From positions 744,001-808,000 of the forward strand of contig CP031518.1 in assembly GCA_017161305.1 (NCBI GenBank): a DNA stretch of 64,000 bases. The letters are read 5' to 3'. The stretch is from Treponema ruminis. GTDB taxonomy: Bacteria; Spirochaetota; Spirochaetia; Treponematales; Treponemataceae. This document shows, piece by piece, positions 1-9,145 of this stretch; position 1 is the first letter of the stretch; each line of letters begins with the position of its first letter. The notes under the pieces were generated by a model. It was not told where the DNA came from and did not search any database. It was given only the letters and a program-made list of their open reading frames with translations. Position numbers and translations under genes: made by a program.

Positions 1-248
1 GCAAAAAATACTTCTCTGTAGCTTCAGGCGGCGGTACAGGTCGTACATTGCATCCTGATAACATGGCTGCAGGCCCAGCTTCATACGGCTTCACAGATAC
101 TTTGGGTCGTATGCACTCAGACGCTCAGTTCGCAGGTTCTTCATCAGTTCCAGCACACGTTGAGATGATGGGCTTCATGGGCATGGGCAACAACCCAATG
201 GTTGGATGTACTGTTGCATGTGCTGTAGCAGTTGCAGGCTCATTCTAA
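1..248 (+). CDS. GGGtGRT-family protein, C-terminal 81 residues (5' end outside window)
   Basis: The frame is open from base 3 and ends at TAA 246-248. It carries GGGTGRT followed by HPDN, YGFTDTLGRMHSDAQF and a hydrophobic glycine-rich tail with GMGNNPMVG. The GGGTGRT string is the signature after which an uncharacterised bacterial family (GGGtGRT protein) is named; from memory its members are about 330 residues, so only the last quarter is here. Biochemical role is unknown. The gene is followed by the large stem structure at 298-422, its probable terminator. No start codon is visible in the window, and the apparent TTG at 48 is internal to the gene. Confidence 0.75.
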   Translation, partial: KKYFSVASGGGTGRTLHPDNMAAGPASYGFTDTLGRMHSDAQFAGSSSVPAHVEMMGFMGMGNNPMVGCTVACAVAVAGSF

Positions 249-297
249 TTGAAGAAGCTGAAAAAATAGAAAGCTGATTTATATTGGCAGTCTATCT

Positions 298-422
298 AAA
301 AAAGGTGGCCGGAGTCGGAGTTCTGGCAAAATGTCGCTTGAACTTGTTCACCGCGACATTTTTGACACGAGCACAATCGTTGTCGTGCTCGCTTAGTTTC
401 CGACGGGAGGCCACCTTTTTTT
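298..422. terminator. Large multi-branched bidirectional terminator-like structure
   Basis: Bases 298-310 (A6 then GGTGGCC) pair perfectly with 409-421 (GGCCACC then T6), a 13-bp outer stem whose run of T serves the + strand and whose run of A serves the - strand. Inside, GTCGGA 314-319 pairs with TCCGAC 399-404, AAAATGTCGC 328-337 pairs with GCGACATTTT 353-362, and CGAGCAC 368-374 pairs with GTGCTCG 385-391. The result is a junction with two hairpin arms on a common stalk. It lies between the convergent GGGtGRT and EAL genes, so termination of both is the simplest role, but two internal arms are more than a terminator needs. Confidence 0.75.
368..391. repeat. 24-nt hairpin module, copy 1 (second copy 41376-41399)
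   Basis: A 7-bp stem (CGAGCAC / GTGCTCG) encloses a 10-nt loop ending in GTTGTC. The same stem and the same GTTGTC loop half occur at 41376-41399; the two copies are identical at 21 of 24 positions, with all three differences in the first part of the loop. Conservation of the loop sequence as well as the stem argues for common origin. Confidence 0.6.
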
Positions 423-438
423 GTTTATAGCTAGTGTA

Positions 439-2130
439 CTAAATATTATAAATCCTACTTACTAATCTTTTTTCAAATTCGTCATGCTCCAGCGCTTTGT
501 CGAATAGGAAGCCCTGGGCCATGAAACAATTGTTTTCCTTTAAAAATTCTGCCTGTTCTTTGGTTTCGACGCCCTCGGCTATTACTTTGATGCCAAGTTC
601 GTGAGCCATGTTGATTATTGAGCGGCTGATTACCCGGTCGGTTTTGGCTTTCTGGTCGTCTCCGGCGGCTACGTTGTCGATGAGGGACTTGTCCAGCTTG
701 ATTACGTCCGGATTGAGGTTACGCACCAGGCTCATTGATGAGAAGCCTGTTCCGAAGTCATCGATTGAGATTTTGAAGCCGGCTGCTTTCATGGTGTTTA
801 CGAAACGCACGAGACGGTCAAAATACTGGTAATCGGAAAGCTCGGTAAGCTCAAGTTCCAGATATTTTGACGGGACATTGTATTTTTGAAGGACGGAGAT
901 GATATGATTCTCGAAATTTTCATCGGAAAGATGCAGCTTTGAGAAGTTCGTTGAGATTAGGACAGGTTCAATTCCTTTGTCCATCCATTCACGGATATTT
1001 TTGCACACGACCTCAAGCACGTAAAAATCGAGGTTTTTAATTGTGCCTTCTGCCTCAAGAATCGGAATGAATTCGGCCGGAGTAATCAGCCTTTGTGCGT
1101 ACCAGCGGGAAAGAGCTTCGCAACCGCAGAGCGTGTTTGTGATCAAATCAACCTTTGGCTGGTAATAGACTTTGAATTCGTTTTTGGCGAGAGAATCCAT
1201 GAACATATTGGAGATACTTTTGTCGTGGATTGCCTTTTCAAGCATTTCCTGCCGGAAGAAAATAATGTCGTGATGGCGGGAATGCCGTGCCGTATCAAGA
1301 GCGACCGCGGAATTTGACATGATATCGCCGAATGTTGTTTCTTCGTTTGTTTCGTAAATGCCGGCCCTTACGTTGATTTTGACGTCTTCGACCGTGCCCT
1401 TGTTGTTGACCGAAATTGAGATTCCTTCGATAAAGCGGATGAAATCCTTGAGCTTTTCTTTGGGGACCAGGACCAGAAAGTTGTCGCTTCCCAATCTTGC
1501 AATGTAGCCTTGCTTTTCCAGAAAGCCCTGAACCATCATGCTGTATTTGCGGAGGATGATGTCACCGTTGTCGGTCGTGACCTTCTGATTGATGTATTTG
1601 AAATTCTTGAAGTTGAGCAGGATGACCGAATAATACTGGATTTTCTGCATTGATAGAATTTCTGCTACGACTTCCTGGAAACCGTGCAGATTGAGGGCAC
1701 CTGTGAGGGAATCGGTGATTTTGACCGCCGCCATGATGTTTAGGAGCCTGATGCGGCTGCAGAGGATGTATGACAGGTCAACGTAGCAGTCAATCAGCTT
1801 TTTGTTTTCTTTTGTCCAGATTACGTTGGGAAGAAGGTTGGCCTTTAATTTTATGAAGCCGTTTTCCTCGGTAAAGTAAAATTTTTCGTATGTGTCGGAA
1901 TTGAAGCCCTTGGGACTTGTATAGCTTAAAATTTCAGTGTTGAGCCCCAGAGGCTCGTAGACAGTCTGAGGATTTGAAACCGTGACGGAAAGCCTGCCCA
2001 GCTGAAGGTCCTCTGCAAAATCAGTGATGGTATCCTGGAGAAAATCGTTCATTTCCTGCAGGGTATAGCCTGATTTTTGGGCCGTAGAGATAAAATCACA
2101 TAACTTTTCGCTGGCAAAAACTGATTTCAC
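439..2130 (-). CDS. EAL-domain c-di-GMP phosphodiesterase with degenerate GGDEF domain
   Basis: A 563-residue cytoplasmic protein. Residues about 1-140 match nothing I recognise. About 140-300 is a GGDEF fold whose signature reads GSDNF near residue 215, so cyclase activity is unlikely. About 310-560 is an EAL domain with its motifs present: GCEALSRW near 338, ELTE, IDDFGTGFSS near 457, VIAEGVET near 517 and a final GFLFDKA. It should hydrolyse c-di-GMP to pGpG, with the GGDEF part perhaps sensing GTP as in related proteins. Start is GTG 2128-2130 behind AGAGGAC; no ATG fits better. No signal peptide or membrane segment is seen, and it is probably monocistronic. Confidence 0.88.
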   Translation of the reverse strand: MKSVFASEKLCDFISTAQKSGYTLQEMNDFLQDTITDFAEDLQLGRLSVTVSNPQTVYEPLGLNTEILSYTSPKGFNSDTYEKFYFTEENGFIKLKANLLPNVIWTKENKKLIDCYVDLSYILCSRIRLLNIMAAVKITDSLTGALNLHGFQEVVAEILSMQKIQYYSVILLNFKNFKYINQKVTTDNGDIILRKYSMMVQGFLEKQGYIARLGSDNFLVLVPKEKLKDFIRFIEGISISVNNKGTVEDVKINVRAGIYETNEETTFGDIMSNSAVALDTARHSRHHDIIFFRQEMLEKAIHDKSISNMFMDSLAKNEFKVYYQPKVDLITNTLCGCEALSRWYAQRLITPAEFIPILEAEGTIKNLDFYVLEVVCKNIREWMDKGIEPVLISTNFSKLHLSDENFENHIISVLQKYNVPSKYLELELTELSDYQYFDRLVRFVNTMKAAGFKISIDDFGTGFSSMSLVRNLNPDVIKLDKSLIDNVAAGDDQKAKTDRVISRSIINMAHELGIKVIAEGVETKEQAEFLKENNCFMAQGFLFDKALEHDEFEKRLVSRIYNI

Positions 2131-2149
2131 AATAGTCCTCTTTAATATT

Positions 2150-2177
2150 ATTTTACAACAGTTTCCCTATTTTTCAA
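2150..2177 (-). promoter_or_regulatory. Sigma70-type promoter of the EAL gene
   Basis: On the minus strand, TTGAAA (2177-2172), a 16-bp spacer and TAAAAT (2155-2150). The start of transcription would lie near 2143, leaving a leader of about 13 nt that contains the AGAGGAC ribosome site. Confidence 0.5.
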
Positions 2178-2240
2178 TAACTCTATTGATTTTTATTGCG
2201 TTTTTTAAGACAATTGTAAACTAATAAAAATTAGGACTAT

Positions 2241-2915
2241 ATGGAAAATAAAATCTTAACATTGGCATATCTTGAAACCCTGTCTTCTGCAGATCTCATT
2301 GCTCTTGCAGATGATTACGGAATTGACATCCCGGACAACCTTAACCGCCGCTTTATAATCGGTGAGCTTCTTGAAGTTGCCCAGGAATCTAACCAGCCTG
2401 CCCTAAAGGCTCCGGTCATGAATGAGAATGGCGATATTCCCCTTGAAAACACGGAAATTCCTTCTTCATTCAATGAGACCGAGCTTTCTGTGATTCTTCG
2501 GAATCCGGCCTGGGCCTTTGTTTACTGGGATATCAGTGCCGAGGCCCTCAAAAAGATTTCGGAGTCTTCCCGCTTCAAGAATATGGTTCTTCGGGTTTCA
2601 TATTTTGAAAACGAAGAGGATTCAACGCCTGTTGATTATTATGACCTGCAGGTTTCTCTGACAGACCGCAATCAGTATATCCTCATTGAAACTGGCAGAA
2701 AGTTCCTGCGTGTTGATCTGGTTGCATTTTTTGTCAACGGAACTTATGACAGCCTCACGATTTCGAAAAAAATCGCTCTTCCTCAGACGCCTGCGATTTT
2801 CTCCAAGGCTTTTCCTGGGCAGGAGTTTGACGTTCCAAAAATCCTTGAGGTTTCCGGCATCAAAAAATTGCTCAAATCTCATTATGAAAAATACAGACAG
2901 TCTTTTGTGGAGTAG
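2241..2915 (+). CDS. DUF4912 domain protein
   Basis: 224 residues. Residues 1-60 form a small helical SAP/Rho-N-like segment (LSSADLIALADDYGID). From about 75 onward is a DUF4912 domain, recognised by ELSVILRNPAWAFVYWDIS (about 82-100) and the later beta-rich part. The family's function is not established; the NPxWAFVYWD strand resembles carbohydrate-binding beta sandwiches and homologues are often neighbours of GH57 genes, as here. The next gene begins 5 nt after the stop, so the two are co-transcribed and probably act together in glycan metabolism (inference). The start ATG follows TTAGGA at a suitable distance. Confidence 0.75.
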   Translation: MENKILTLAYLETLSSADLIALADDYGIDIPDNLNRRFIIGELLEVAQESNQPALKAPVMNENGDIPLENTEIPSSFNETELSVILRNPAWAFVYWDISAEALKKISESSRFKNMVLRVSYFENEEDSTPVDYYDLQVSLTDRNQYILIETGRKFLRVDLVAFFVNGTYDSLTISKKIALPQTPAIFSKAFPGQEFDVPKILEVSGIKKLLKSHYEKYRQSFVE

Positions 2916-2920
2916 GGTAA

Positions 2921-4525
2921 ATGGCTAAGAATCTTGTTTTAACAATAGTTGGTCATCAGGGATATATCCGTCATGAGGACGAAAAGCAGTATGCGCTCCA
3001 GAATGACATCCTTTTCGGGGCTATTTCTCAAACATATCTGCCTCTCGTGAACATGTTCCATCGTCTTGAGAATGACGGAATCGATTTTAAGCTTGCCCTT
3101 GTTCTTTCTCCGTCCTTGTGTTCCCTTCTTGATGATGATTTGATTAAGTCTCAGTACATAAACTGGCTTGAAAAACGCATCGCCTTTGGTGAGGCTGAGG
3201 TTGCCCGCCTTGCTGATGATTCAGATCTTCTCAGAAACGCCCAGGCCTGCCTTGCAAAAGCCAAAAAAGACCTGGCTGATTTTACCCAGCTTTATTCACA
3301 GAACCTTATCAAGGAATTCGCATATTTTGCCAGTAAGGGAAATCTTGAGCTTCTTGCTACCTGCGGCACTTTTGCCTTCCTGCCTCATTTTGGCGACATG
3401 ACTGAAATCCTTAACGCCCAGGTTGAAGTCGGCCTCTATTCTCACCGCCATTATTTCGGCATGAATCCAGAGGGCTTCTATCTTCCTTTTATGGGCTACA
3501 CTCCGGGAGTAGAGCAGGTTCTCCGTTCTTACGGCTTCAAATATACAATCGTTGACATCCGTTCAGTTCTTTTCAGCGAAACTGTTCCTGAAAAGGGCAT
3601 TTTCTCGCCGGTAAGATGCAATCTTGACAACACTACCAGCCTTTCAAAATCTTCCCTGGCTCTTTTCTGTCAGGATCCTGACACGCCGGAGGATATCGTC
3701 GGTGAAAACGGCTTCTCTTCAAATCCTGTCTACAAGAATCAGGGCAAGGACGCCGCTTATGAAGTTCCTTTCCAGGCTCTCGTTGACTCAGGCTTGATTG
3801 AGGACGGAATGCCTCGAATTCCTTCATATTTCCGCTATTGGAACAATTCTGAAGACGCTTCTTACAATGAAGACGATGCTGTAATCCAGGCTCACAAGGA
3901 TGCAGTCACTTTCTTTGAGTCAAAAAAAGCTAAGCTTGACGCCGCAGAGGAATGTCTGGGCCAAAGTCCGGCATCCCTTCTCTGCGTAATTGACGCCAAG
4001 AATATAGGTCAGGACTGGGCAGAGGGCTGCATCTGGCTCGAAAGCCTCATCCGCGAAACAGCCGCTTCTGACATCAAGCTTTCAGGTCCGGCTCCTTTAA
4101 TCGGCAATATTTTCTCACTTCAGAAAATCACTCCATATCCTGGAGCCGCTCAGGGCAACAGCTACGGCGAAGATTTGCTTGACAGCTCAAATGACTGGAT
4201 GATCCGCTACACCCGAAAGATGAGTGAGCGCATGGTTGATTTGTCTGACCGCTTCCCTAACGAGACAGGCTTAAAAGTCCGCCTTTTGAATCTGGGCGCG
4301 AGGGAACTCATGCTTGCCGAAAGCGGTGAGTGGAGCAAAATGATTCATGACGGTTATTTCCCGGAATACGCTACAAAAAGATTCAAGGAGTCAATCAAGG
4401 CCTTTATGATTGTTTTTGACGCCCTCGGCTCAAATACAGTAAGCACTGAATGGCTGACTAAACTTGAAAGGGAGCACCTGATTTTCCCATGGATGAACTT
4501 CAGGACCTTCTCGCCTAAAAAATAG
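2921..4525 (+). CDS. GH57/DUF1957-like protein, probable catalytically altered glucan branching enzyme homologue
   Basis: 534 residues, the usual length for GH57 branching enzymes. The N-terminal strand VGHQGYIRH corresponds to the family's first conserved region, and LLATCGTFAFLPHF to the second. Region 3, normally (W)LPEC with the nucleophilic Glu, reads GFYLPFMGYTPG at 185-196: the expected Glu position is Phe190. Region 4, normally FDAELFGHWW with the acid/base Asp, reads IDAKNIGQDW: Asp358 is kept but Glu, His and Trp neighbours are changed. So the fold is clear but normal branching activity is doubtful. It may be a glucan-binding or regulatory pseudo-enzyme, or have a different mechanism. 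It sits directly behind the DUF4912 gene. Confidence 0.78.
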   Translation: MAKNLVLTIVGHQGYIRHEDEKQYALQNDILFGAISQTYLPLVNMFHRLENDGIDFKLALVLSPSLCSLLDDDLIKSQYINWLEKRIAFGEAEVARLADDSDLLRNAQACLAKAKKDLADFTQLYSQNLIKEFAYFASKGNLELLATCGTFAFLPHFGDMTEILNAQVEVGLYSHRHYFGMNPEGFYLPFMGYTPGVEQVLRSYGFKYTIVDIRSVLFSETVPEKGIFSPVRCNLDNTTSLSKSSLALFCQDPDTPEDIVGENGFSSNPVYKNQGKDAAYEVPFQALVDSGLIEDGMPRIPSYFRYWNNSEDASYNEDDAVIQAHKDAVTFFESKKAKLDAAEECLGQSPASLLCVIDAKNIGQDWAEGCIWLESLIRETAASDIKLSGPAPLIGNIFSLQKITPYPGAAQGNSYGEDLLDSSNDWMIRYTRKMSERMVDLSDRFPNETGLKVRLLNLGARELMLAESGEWSKMIHDGYFPEYATKRFKESIKAFMIVFDALGSNTVSTEWLTKLEREHLIFPWMNFRTFSPKK

Positions 4526-4530
4526 AATTG

Positions 4531-5844
4531 TTAATCTTCAAGAGTGACCTTGTACATGTCTTCGAGCTTGCTTTTCTGCTTGTTGAAGTTGAGTGCAGCG
4601 TCCCTCGCCTGAATGGCCGGCTCAAACTTCATGCAGAGAGGTTGTGAGGCGGCCTTTTTTATTGCCTCTTCCCACCTCATGATTGCCTCGTTGTAGTAGC
4701 CCTCGGCGTAAAACTGAAGGCCTTCTAGGTAAAGCTGGTCAACCTGGGCCATCGTGGCTTTTCTGCCCCGGTCTCCCAGCTGCATTTTTGCGCTCAGACT
4801 GATGTGGTTGACTGGATTTGCCGAGCTTGTTAAGTCCAGGGTGTAGGCCACGTCCATCTTGATTCTCTTGATGTCAAATTCGCTGCCCAGACTGAACCTT
4901 GGATTGGCTCCCTGCAGGAGAAAGCCGCACTGAAAGGCGAATACCGGCGTAACTTTTGCTTCGATTCCTGTAGCGAATGAAATCTTGCCGCTGGAAGAAA
5001 AATCGCTTAAAAGGACATGCTTTCTTAATTCGCTTGTAATGAGCAGTCTTGCAAAGGGGCGGTAGGAAAGTCCTGCTGAAATCCTTGCGGGCGTGTCATC
5101 GTCCTTTTTAATTGAAGAGCCGAAGCCTGTGAGGGATGCGCCGAAATTGTTGAGGGTCAGGGCGACTTTGAGGTTGGGATCCCTGTCCTGATAGAATTTG
5201 AGGGCGTTGAAGCATGCTATTGCGCCAAGATCGCCCATGATTCCCAGGGCCGACTGCTCGAGTCCTGAGCCTGAGATTATTGAGTCATCGCGGTTGTCCG
5301 TATAGTCAGGTATGCTGCGCCAGGCCAGCTTGAAATTTGCTCCGGTAGAAATTCCCTTGAAATTGTAGCCTGCTAAAAAAGTGTGTGAAAGGTTGAATGT
5401 GGCGGAAGTTTCGCTGTAGTAGCTTGCTGCCACCCTGTCACCGTAAAGATTGTATTCGCTGAAGGGAACGTAAAAGCATTTGAGCTGGGCACCGTAGCCC
5501 GTGTTGCCGTTTCGGCGGGTGAGGGCAAGGGTCTCCAGGGCTGAATCTGCAATCCATGCGTTATGGGAAAGGGAAACTTCCGTCTGCTCGAGAATTGCGC
5601 TTGCGGCCGGATTGTAGTCGAAGAAGGTTGAATCGTCACAGAGGGCGCTGAATGCCGTGCCCAGTGCTTCAGTTCGGCCGCCGCATGGAATGTTCATTGA
5701 GCGGAAAACCGTATTTCCCTCGTTTGGATCGATTGAAGACGGAAAGATATCAGCCAGAGTGGACTGGGCATACGTTAAATCCAGGGCCTGGACCTGTGTG
5801 AGAAAAATAAAAAAAATGCTTACGGAGAAGATTTTTTTCATCAT
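4531..5844 (-). CDS. UPF0164-type outer membrane protein
   Basis: 437 residues with a signal peptide (about 1-20, ending VQALD). The body is rich in alternating beta segments and begins with the FRSMNIPCGGRTEALGTAFSALCDDSTFFDYNPAA block typical of the treponemal UPF0164 / PorV-FadL-like family, so it is probably a beta-barrel in the outer membrane. The last 80 residues (from about 365) are helical, with a TPR-like LYLEGLQFYAEGYYNEAIMRWEEAI segment that would lie in the periplasm. Start is ATG 5844 or the adjacent ATG 5841; neither has a ribosome site, and a -10 box abuts them (leaderless candidate). It is convergent with the GH57 gene, 5 nt away. Confidence 0.75.
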   Translation of the reverse strand: MMKKIFSVSIFFIFLTQVQALDLTYAQSTLADIFPSSIDPNEGNTVFRSMNIPCGGRTEALGTAFSALCDDSTFFDYNPAASAILEQTEVSLSHNAWIADSALETLALTRRNGNTGYGAQLKCFYVPFSEYNLYGDRVAASYYSETSATFNLSHTFLAGYNFKGISTGANFKLAWRSIPDYTDNRDDSIISGSGLEQSALGIMGDLGAIACFNALKFYQDRDPNLKVALTLNNFGASLTGFGSSIKKDDDTPARISAGLSYRPFARLLITSELRKHVLLSDFSSSGKISFATGIEAKVTPVFAFQCGFLLQGANPRFSLGSEFDIKRIKMDVAYTLDLTSSANPVNHISLSAKMQLGDRGRKATMAQVDQLYLEGLQFYAEGYYNEAIMRWEEAIKKAASQPLCMKFEPAIQARDAALNFNKQKSKLEDMYKVTLED

Positions 5845-5855
5845 ATTATATTATA
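5845..5855 (-). promoter_or_regulatory. -10 region placed for a leaderless start of the UPF0164 gene
   Basis: The minus strand reads TATAATATAATATGATG. TATAAT at 5855-5850 ends 5 nt before the first ATG and 8 nt before the second. No Shine-Dalgarno sequence can fit between. The -35 box is not convincing. Confidence 0.4.
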
Positions 5856-5938
5856 ATATATTTTCGGATAAATATCTTGCTAAACTTATTAAAAATACCG
5901 AAAAATAGAATGGGAGGCTTGTCGCTTGTAATAAGGAA

Positions 5939-8900
5939 ATGCCAAAAAGACATTTAGCCTTGATTTTGATTATTTCTCTTTTTCATTCCTCTATTCTTTT
6001 TTCAGAAAATGCTGAAAATGAGGCAGGGGAAGTTTTGTCTTTAAAGCAGATTGACCTTCTTATCGACACCACGGCCTACAACGATGCCCTCAGGGAGCTT
6101 TCAAGATATATAGCCGCCCACCCCAATGACTTCGACCGGGCTCAAAAAAGAATTTCCCGGGTAATGAAGCTGCGCGAGGAATACAACAAGGGGGCAGATT
6201 CCCTCGTTGAGCTTATCAGGAACGGCGATGAGTCAAAGTCTGAAAAGCTGGCAAAAATCGCTGAGCTTGAAAGTTCCGAACTTGAGTCAAACGAAAATGT
6301 CATTGAATTCACAAACCTGGCCCGAAGAACTGTAACTCTGGGCGAAATCCTTATCCTTTACGATAGAATCATGAGGGAAGGAGTTGCCCTTGTCAGAAGT
6401 GAAAAATTCTCTGATGCGGCCGTAAAATTTGAGGAAGGCTTTGCAATCAAAAATGAAGTCTCGGATCTGGTTTTTGATGTCGAAAATCATTCCTTTGCCG
6501 CGGAAGGTACTCCTGTCGTCTACGAGAGCGACATAACCGAGCCTGTCAGAAAGTCAGTCAGCAATATCCGAAGCCTTGTAGCCGGAAATCTTGTTTCTGC
6601 GAGCATGGAGTCAAGGATCAATGACTGCGAGAAGGCTTTCAACGAGTACATGAGGGCTGTTTCTGCCCGGGATGTCAATTCAATTTCAGCAGCCCTGAAA
6701 AATGTGAACGCCGCCTTTGAAAAATATGCCGCCCTGCGCAATAAAATTATTGCCGATGCCAAAGTCCTTGAGGCGGCAGACATACTTGCCAACGAGCGTA
6801 ACCCACTTCTTTACGGAACTTCTTACATCACCTTCCATCAGAAATTCATTCTCGGTGACGAATCAAATCCTGACACCGGCATAATCGGAGCCTTTGACGC
6901 TTATTTCAACAGCCGCGTTGAGAGAATGAAGGATAAAACTAACGAAGCTGTTCTTGAAACCCTTAACCTGCTTATTACAAATCTTCCTGAGGGTAAAATC
7001 TACTCTCTGGCCAATAAAATCGATGCCGAGCAGAAAAATGTCGCTGTGGCAAAAATGTATTCTCAGTTTGCCCGCTATGTCCATGACCTCTATAACCTCG
7101 AAAAGAATCTTGACGGAAGCACTGTCGGTGAGAAATTTTCCGGCTATGCATCATCTATGAGCTTTGTCAGCGAATATCTTTCGGATTTGTCCCTTGCCTA
7201 TAAGAGTGCCCAGGAGCTGGCCTGGGAAAAAGCCAATCCTGAGAAAATCGACAAAAATGACTTCTCGGATCCGGTTCTTGCCTACAACCTCAAAAAACTT
7301 CTCCGCTATGAGCAGATTAAAGCTGATTCCAAGTCTTATATCTCACTCGTAAATGAGGAAGAAAAAAAACAGAAGGAATTCTTTGACAAAAAATCTGAGC
7401 GCGAAAAGGAAATCGAGGAACTGCGTAGAATCAGCGGCGGCAGACTGAGGATTTCCGGGGCCCAAAAGCGGACTACGGCCGGAGTTCAGATTTCAGACAA
7501 TCCCCTTGATTTCCGTAAGCAAATCGGCTACTTCCTCTCCCTCAATGAGCAGAACCTTAAGGAAGCAAGAAATCATGCCAAAGGACTCTGGGGCTACATG
7601 GCAAGCGCATATTCAGCCCTGGCAAAAAAAGACTATGACCACTATGAAAAACTTTGCTCTGATACGGAAAAACTTCTGACCGGCGGCCTGGCCTCTTCTT
7701 CGGACTCTGATTTTTCTTCTGAGTTCATAAAGAAATATCCGATTGAGGCAAAAGATTCTGCCCTTAAGATAAATCAGGAAATCAGCATCAAAAAGACGGA
7801 GCTTCTTGAAAAGAGGGAAGTGCTTAACGGCGGAGAAGAGTACCGCATGAGCGAAAGTGACTACAACAAGGGAACCCTTGCCCTGGATAAAATCATTCTG
7901 GATTTCGATTCTCTTTATGCTAAAAATCAGACTCTGGCCGAGGAAGCGATTCCAAAAATCAGGGACTACGAAAATCTCATCAGAAATGCTGACGAACAGT
8001 ATGAAATCGCACTCAGGGCTTTCAAAAAAGAAGACTTTGAAAACGCCAATATTGCGGTTGATTCAGCCTCGGAAAAATACGCCGAGGCCCTGGACATAGA
8101 ATACTCAGAAAAAATCCGCGCAATGCGTGAGGAAACCTTGAACGAGCTTGCCGTAAAGATTCAGCGGGCAGAGTATGAGAAAGTCTTGCGTGAAGTCTTT
8201 GCCCTCAAGGACAAGGCGGCAATCGCCTATTATTCGAGCAGCTTTGATACTGCGGAAACCCTTCTTGTTACGGCTCAGTCCCGCTGGTCAAAAGTCAGCA
8301 CGGAAGAAGACTCAGAAATCGAAGACATGCTCAACATCGTAAAGACCATTAAGAGTATTGAATACGGCCGTGTTTTGCTCCAGTCTGACCCCCACTATCC
8401 TGAGCTTTCCTACAGTCTTGATATGGCTAAGCAGAGCTTTGAAAAGGGCGTCAAGCTCAAGAATGACGGAAATACGGTAAAGGCCAACGAAGCCTTCAAT
8501 CTTGCCCTTACAAATATCCGTAACGTGCAGAACGTTTATCCCCTCAACAAGGAAGCCCGTCTCATTACCCTTAAAATTCAGCAGGAACTCGACCCGGAAG
8601 GCTTCCCCCGTCAGTTTGAAAACCAGTACAACGCGGCCCGCCTCAATGCCAACAAAAACGAGCGCCTGGCCGACCTGGAAGACCTGTATGCGATTAACCC
8701 AAAATATCCGGGGCTGGCCCAGGAAATTTACGATATAAAGGACTCTCTTGGAATGTTCCCGAAAAAGGAAGTTAAAAAAGAAGTCAAGCGCTCTGCCGAT
8801 TCAAAAATTGCCGAGGCTAAGAAAGCCTTCAAGGATGCGGGTAGTGACGAGGCTAAACTCAACAAGGCCCTGCTTCTTGCCAACGAGGCGATTGCAATTG

Positions 8901-9139
8901 ACGGAACCAGCAAGGCTGCAAAGGAGCTTAAGCTTCAGATTCAGCTTAAAATCGGTGCCAGCGCCACGGCAATTCTTTCTCAGAATGACGAAAAGATGTA
9001 TGCTGAAGCTGCCCGACTCTTTAACCAGAGGCGTTTTGCCGATGCAAAAGGTATAATGGACAATCTTTTGAAAGGAGCGGCCGCTAAAAAAAGCCGCAAA
9101 GTCATAGATTTGAACAACCGTCTTCTCAAACGACTGTAG
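5939..9139 (+). CDS. Large exported helical-repeat (TPR/coiled-coil) protein
   Basis: 1066 residues. The N-terminus KRHLALILIISLFHSSILFSEN is a signal peptide, so the protein is exported, probably to the periplasm. The remainder is almost entirely helical, charged and repetitive, with TPR-like units such as AYNDALRELSRYIAAHP near residue 35, SEKFSDAAVKFEEGFAI near 155, FKKEDFENANIAVDSAS near 695 and RRFADAKGIMDNLL near the end. I do not recognise a named family beyond that. The downstream phosphatase gene starts 6 nt after the stop, and a UPF0164 gene diverges upstream, so an envelope scaffold or sensor linked to the phosphatase is a reasonable guess. Start ATG follows AAGGA. Confidence 0.7.
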   Translation: MPKRHLALILIISLFHSSILFSENAENEAGEVLSLKQIDLLIDTTAYNDALRELSRYIAAHPNDFDRAQKRISRVMKLREEYNKGADSLVELIRNGDESKSEKLAKIAELESSELESNENVIEFTNLARRTVTLGEILILYDRIMREGVALVRSEKFSDAAVKFEEGFAIKNEVSDLVFDVENHSFAAEGTPVVYESDITEPVRKSVSNIRSLVAGNLVSASMESRINDCEKAFNEYMRAVSARDVNSISAALKNVNAAFEKYAALRNKIIADAKVLEAADILANERNPLLYGTSYITFHQKFILGDESNPDTGIIGAFDAYFNSRVERMKDKTNEAVLETLNLLITNLPEGKIYSLANKIDAEQKNVAVAKMYSQFARYVHDLYNLEKNLDGSTVGEKFSGYASSMSFVSEYLSDLSLAYKSAQELAWEKANPEKIDKNDFSDPVLAYNLKKLLRYEQIKADSKSYISLVNEEEKKQKEFFDKKSEREKEIEELRRISGGRLRISGAQKRTTAGVQISDNPLDFRKQIGYFLSLNEQNLKEARNHAKGLWGYMASAYSALAKKDYDHYEKLCSDTEKLLTGGLASSSDSDFSSEFIKKYPIEAKDSALKINQEISIKKTELLEKREVLNGGEEYRMSESDYNKGTLALDKIILDFDSLYAKNQTLAEEAIPKIRDYENLIRNADEQYEIALRAFKKEDFENANIAVDSASEKYAEALDIEYSEKIRAMREETLNELAVKIQRAEYEKVLREVFALKDKAAIAYYSSSFDTAETLLVTAQSRWSKVSTEEDSEIEDMLNIVKTIKSIEYGRVLLQSDPHYPELSYSLDMAKQSFEKGVKLKNDGNTVKANEAFNLALTNIRNVQNVYPLNKEARLITLKIQQELDPEGFPRQFENQYNAARLNANKNERLADLEDLYAINPKYPGLAQEIYDIKDSLGMFPKKEVKKEVKRSADSKIAEAKKAFKDAGSDEAKLNKALLLANEAIAIDGTSKAAKELKLQIQLKIGASATAILSQNDEKMYAEAARLFNQRRFADAKGIMDNLLKGAAAKKSRKVIDLNNRLLKRL

Positions 9140-9145
9140 GAAATT

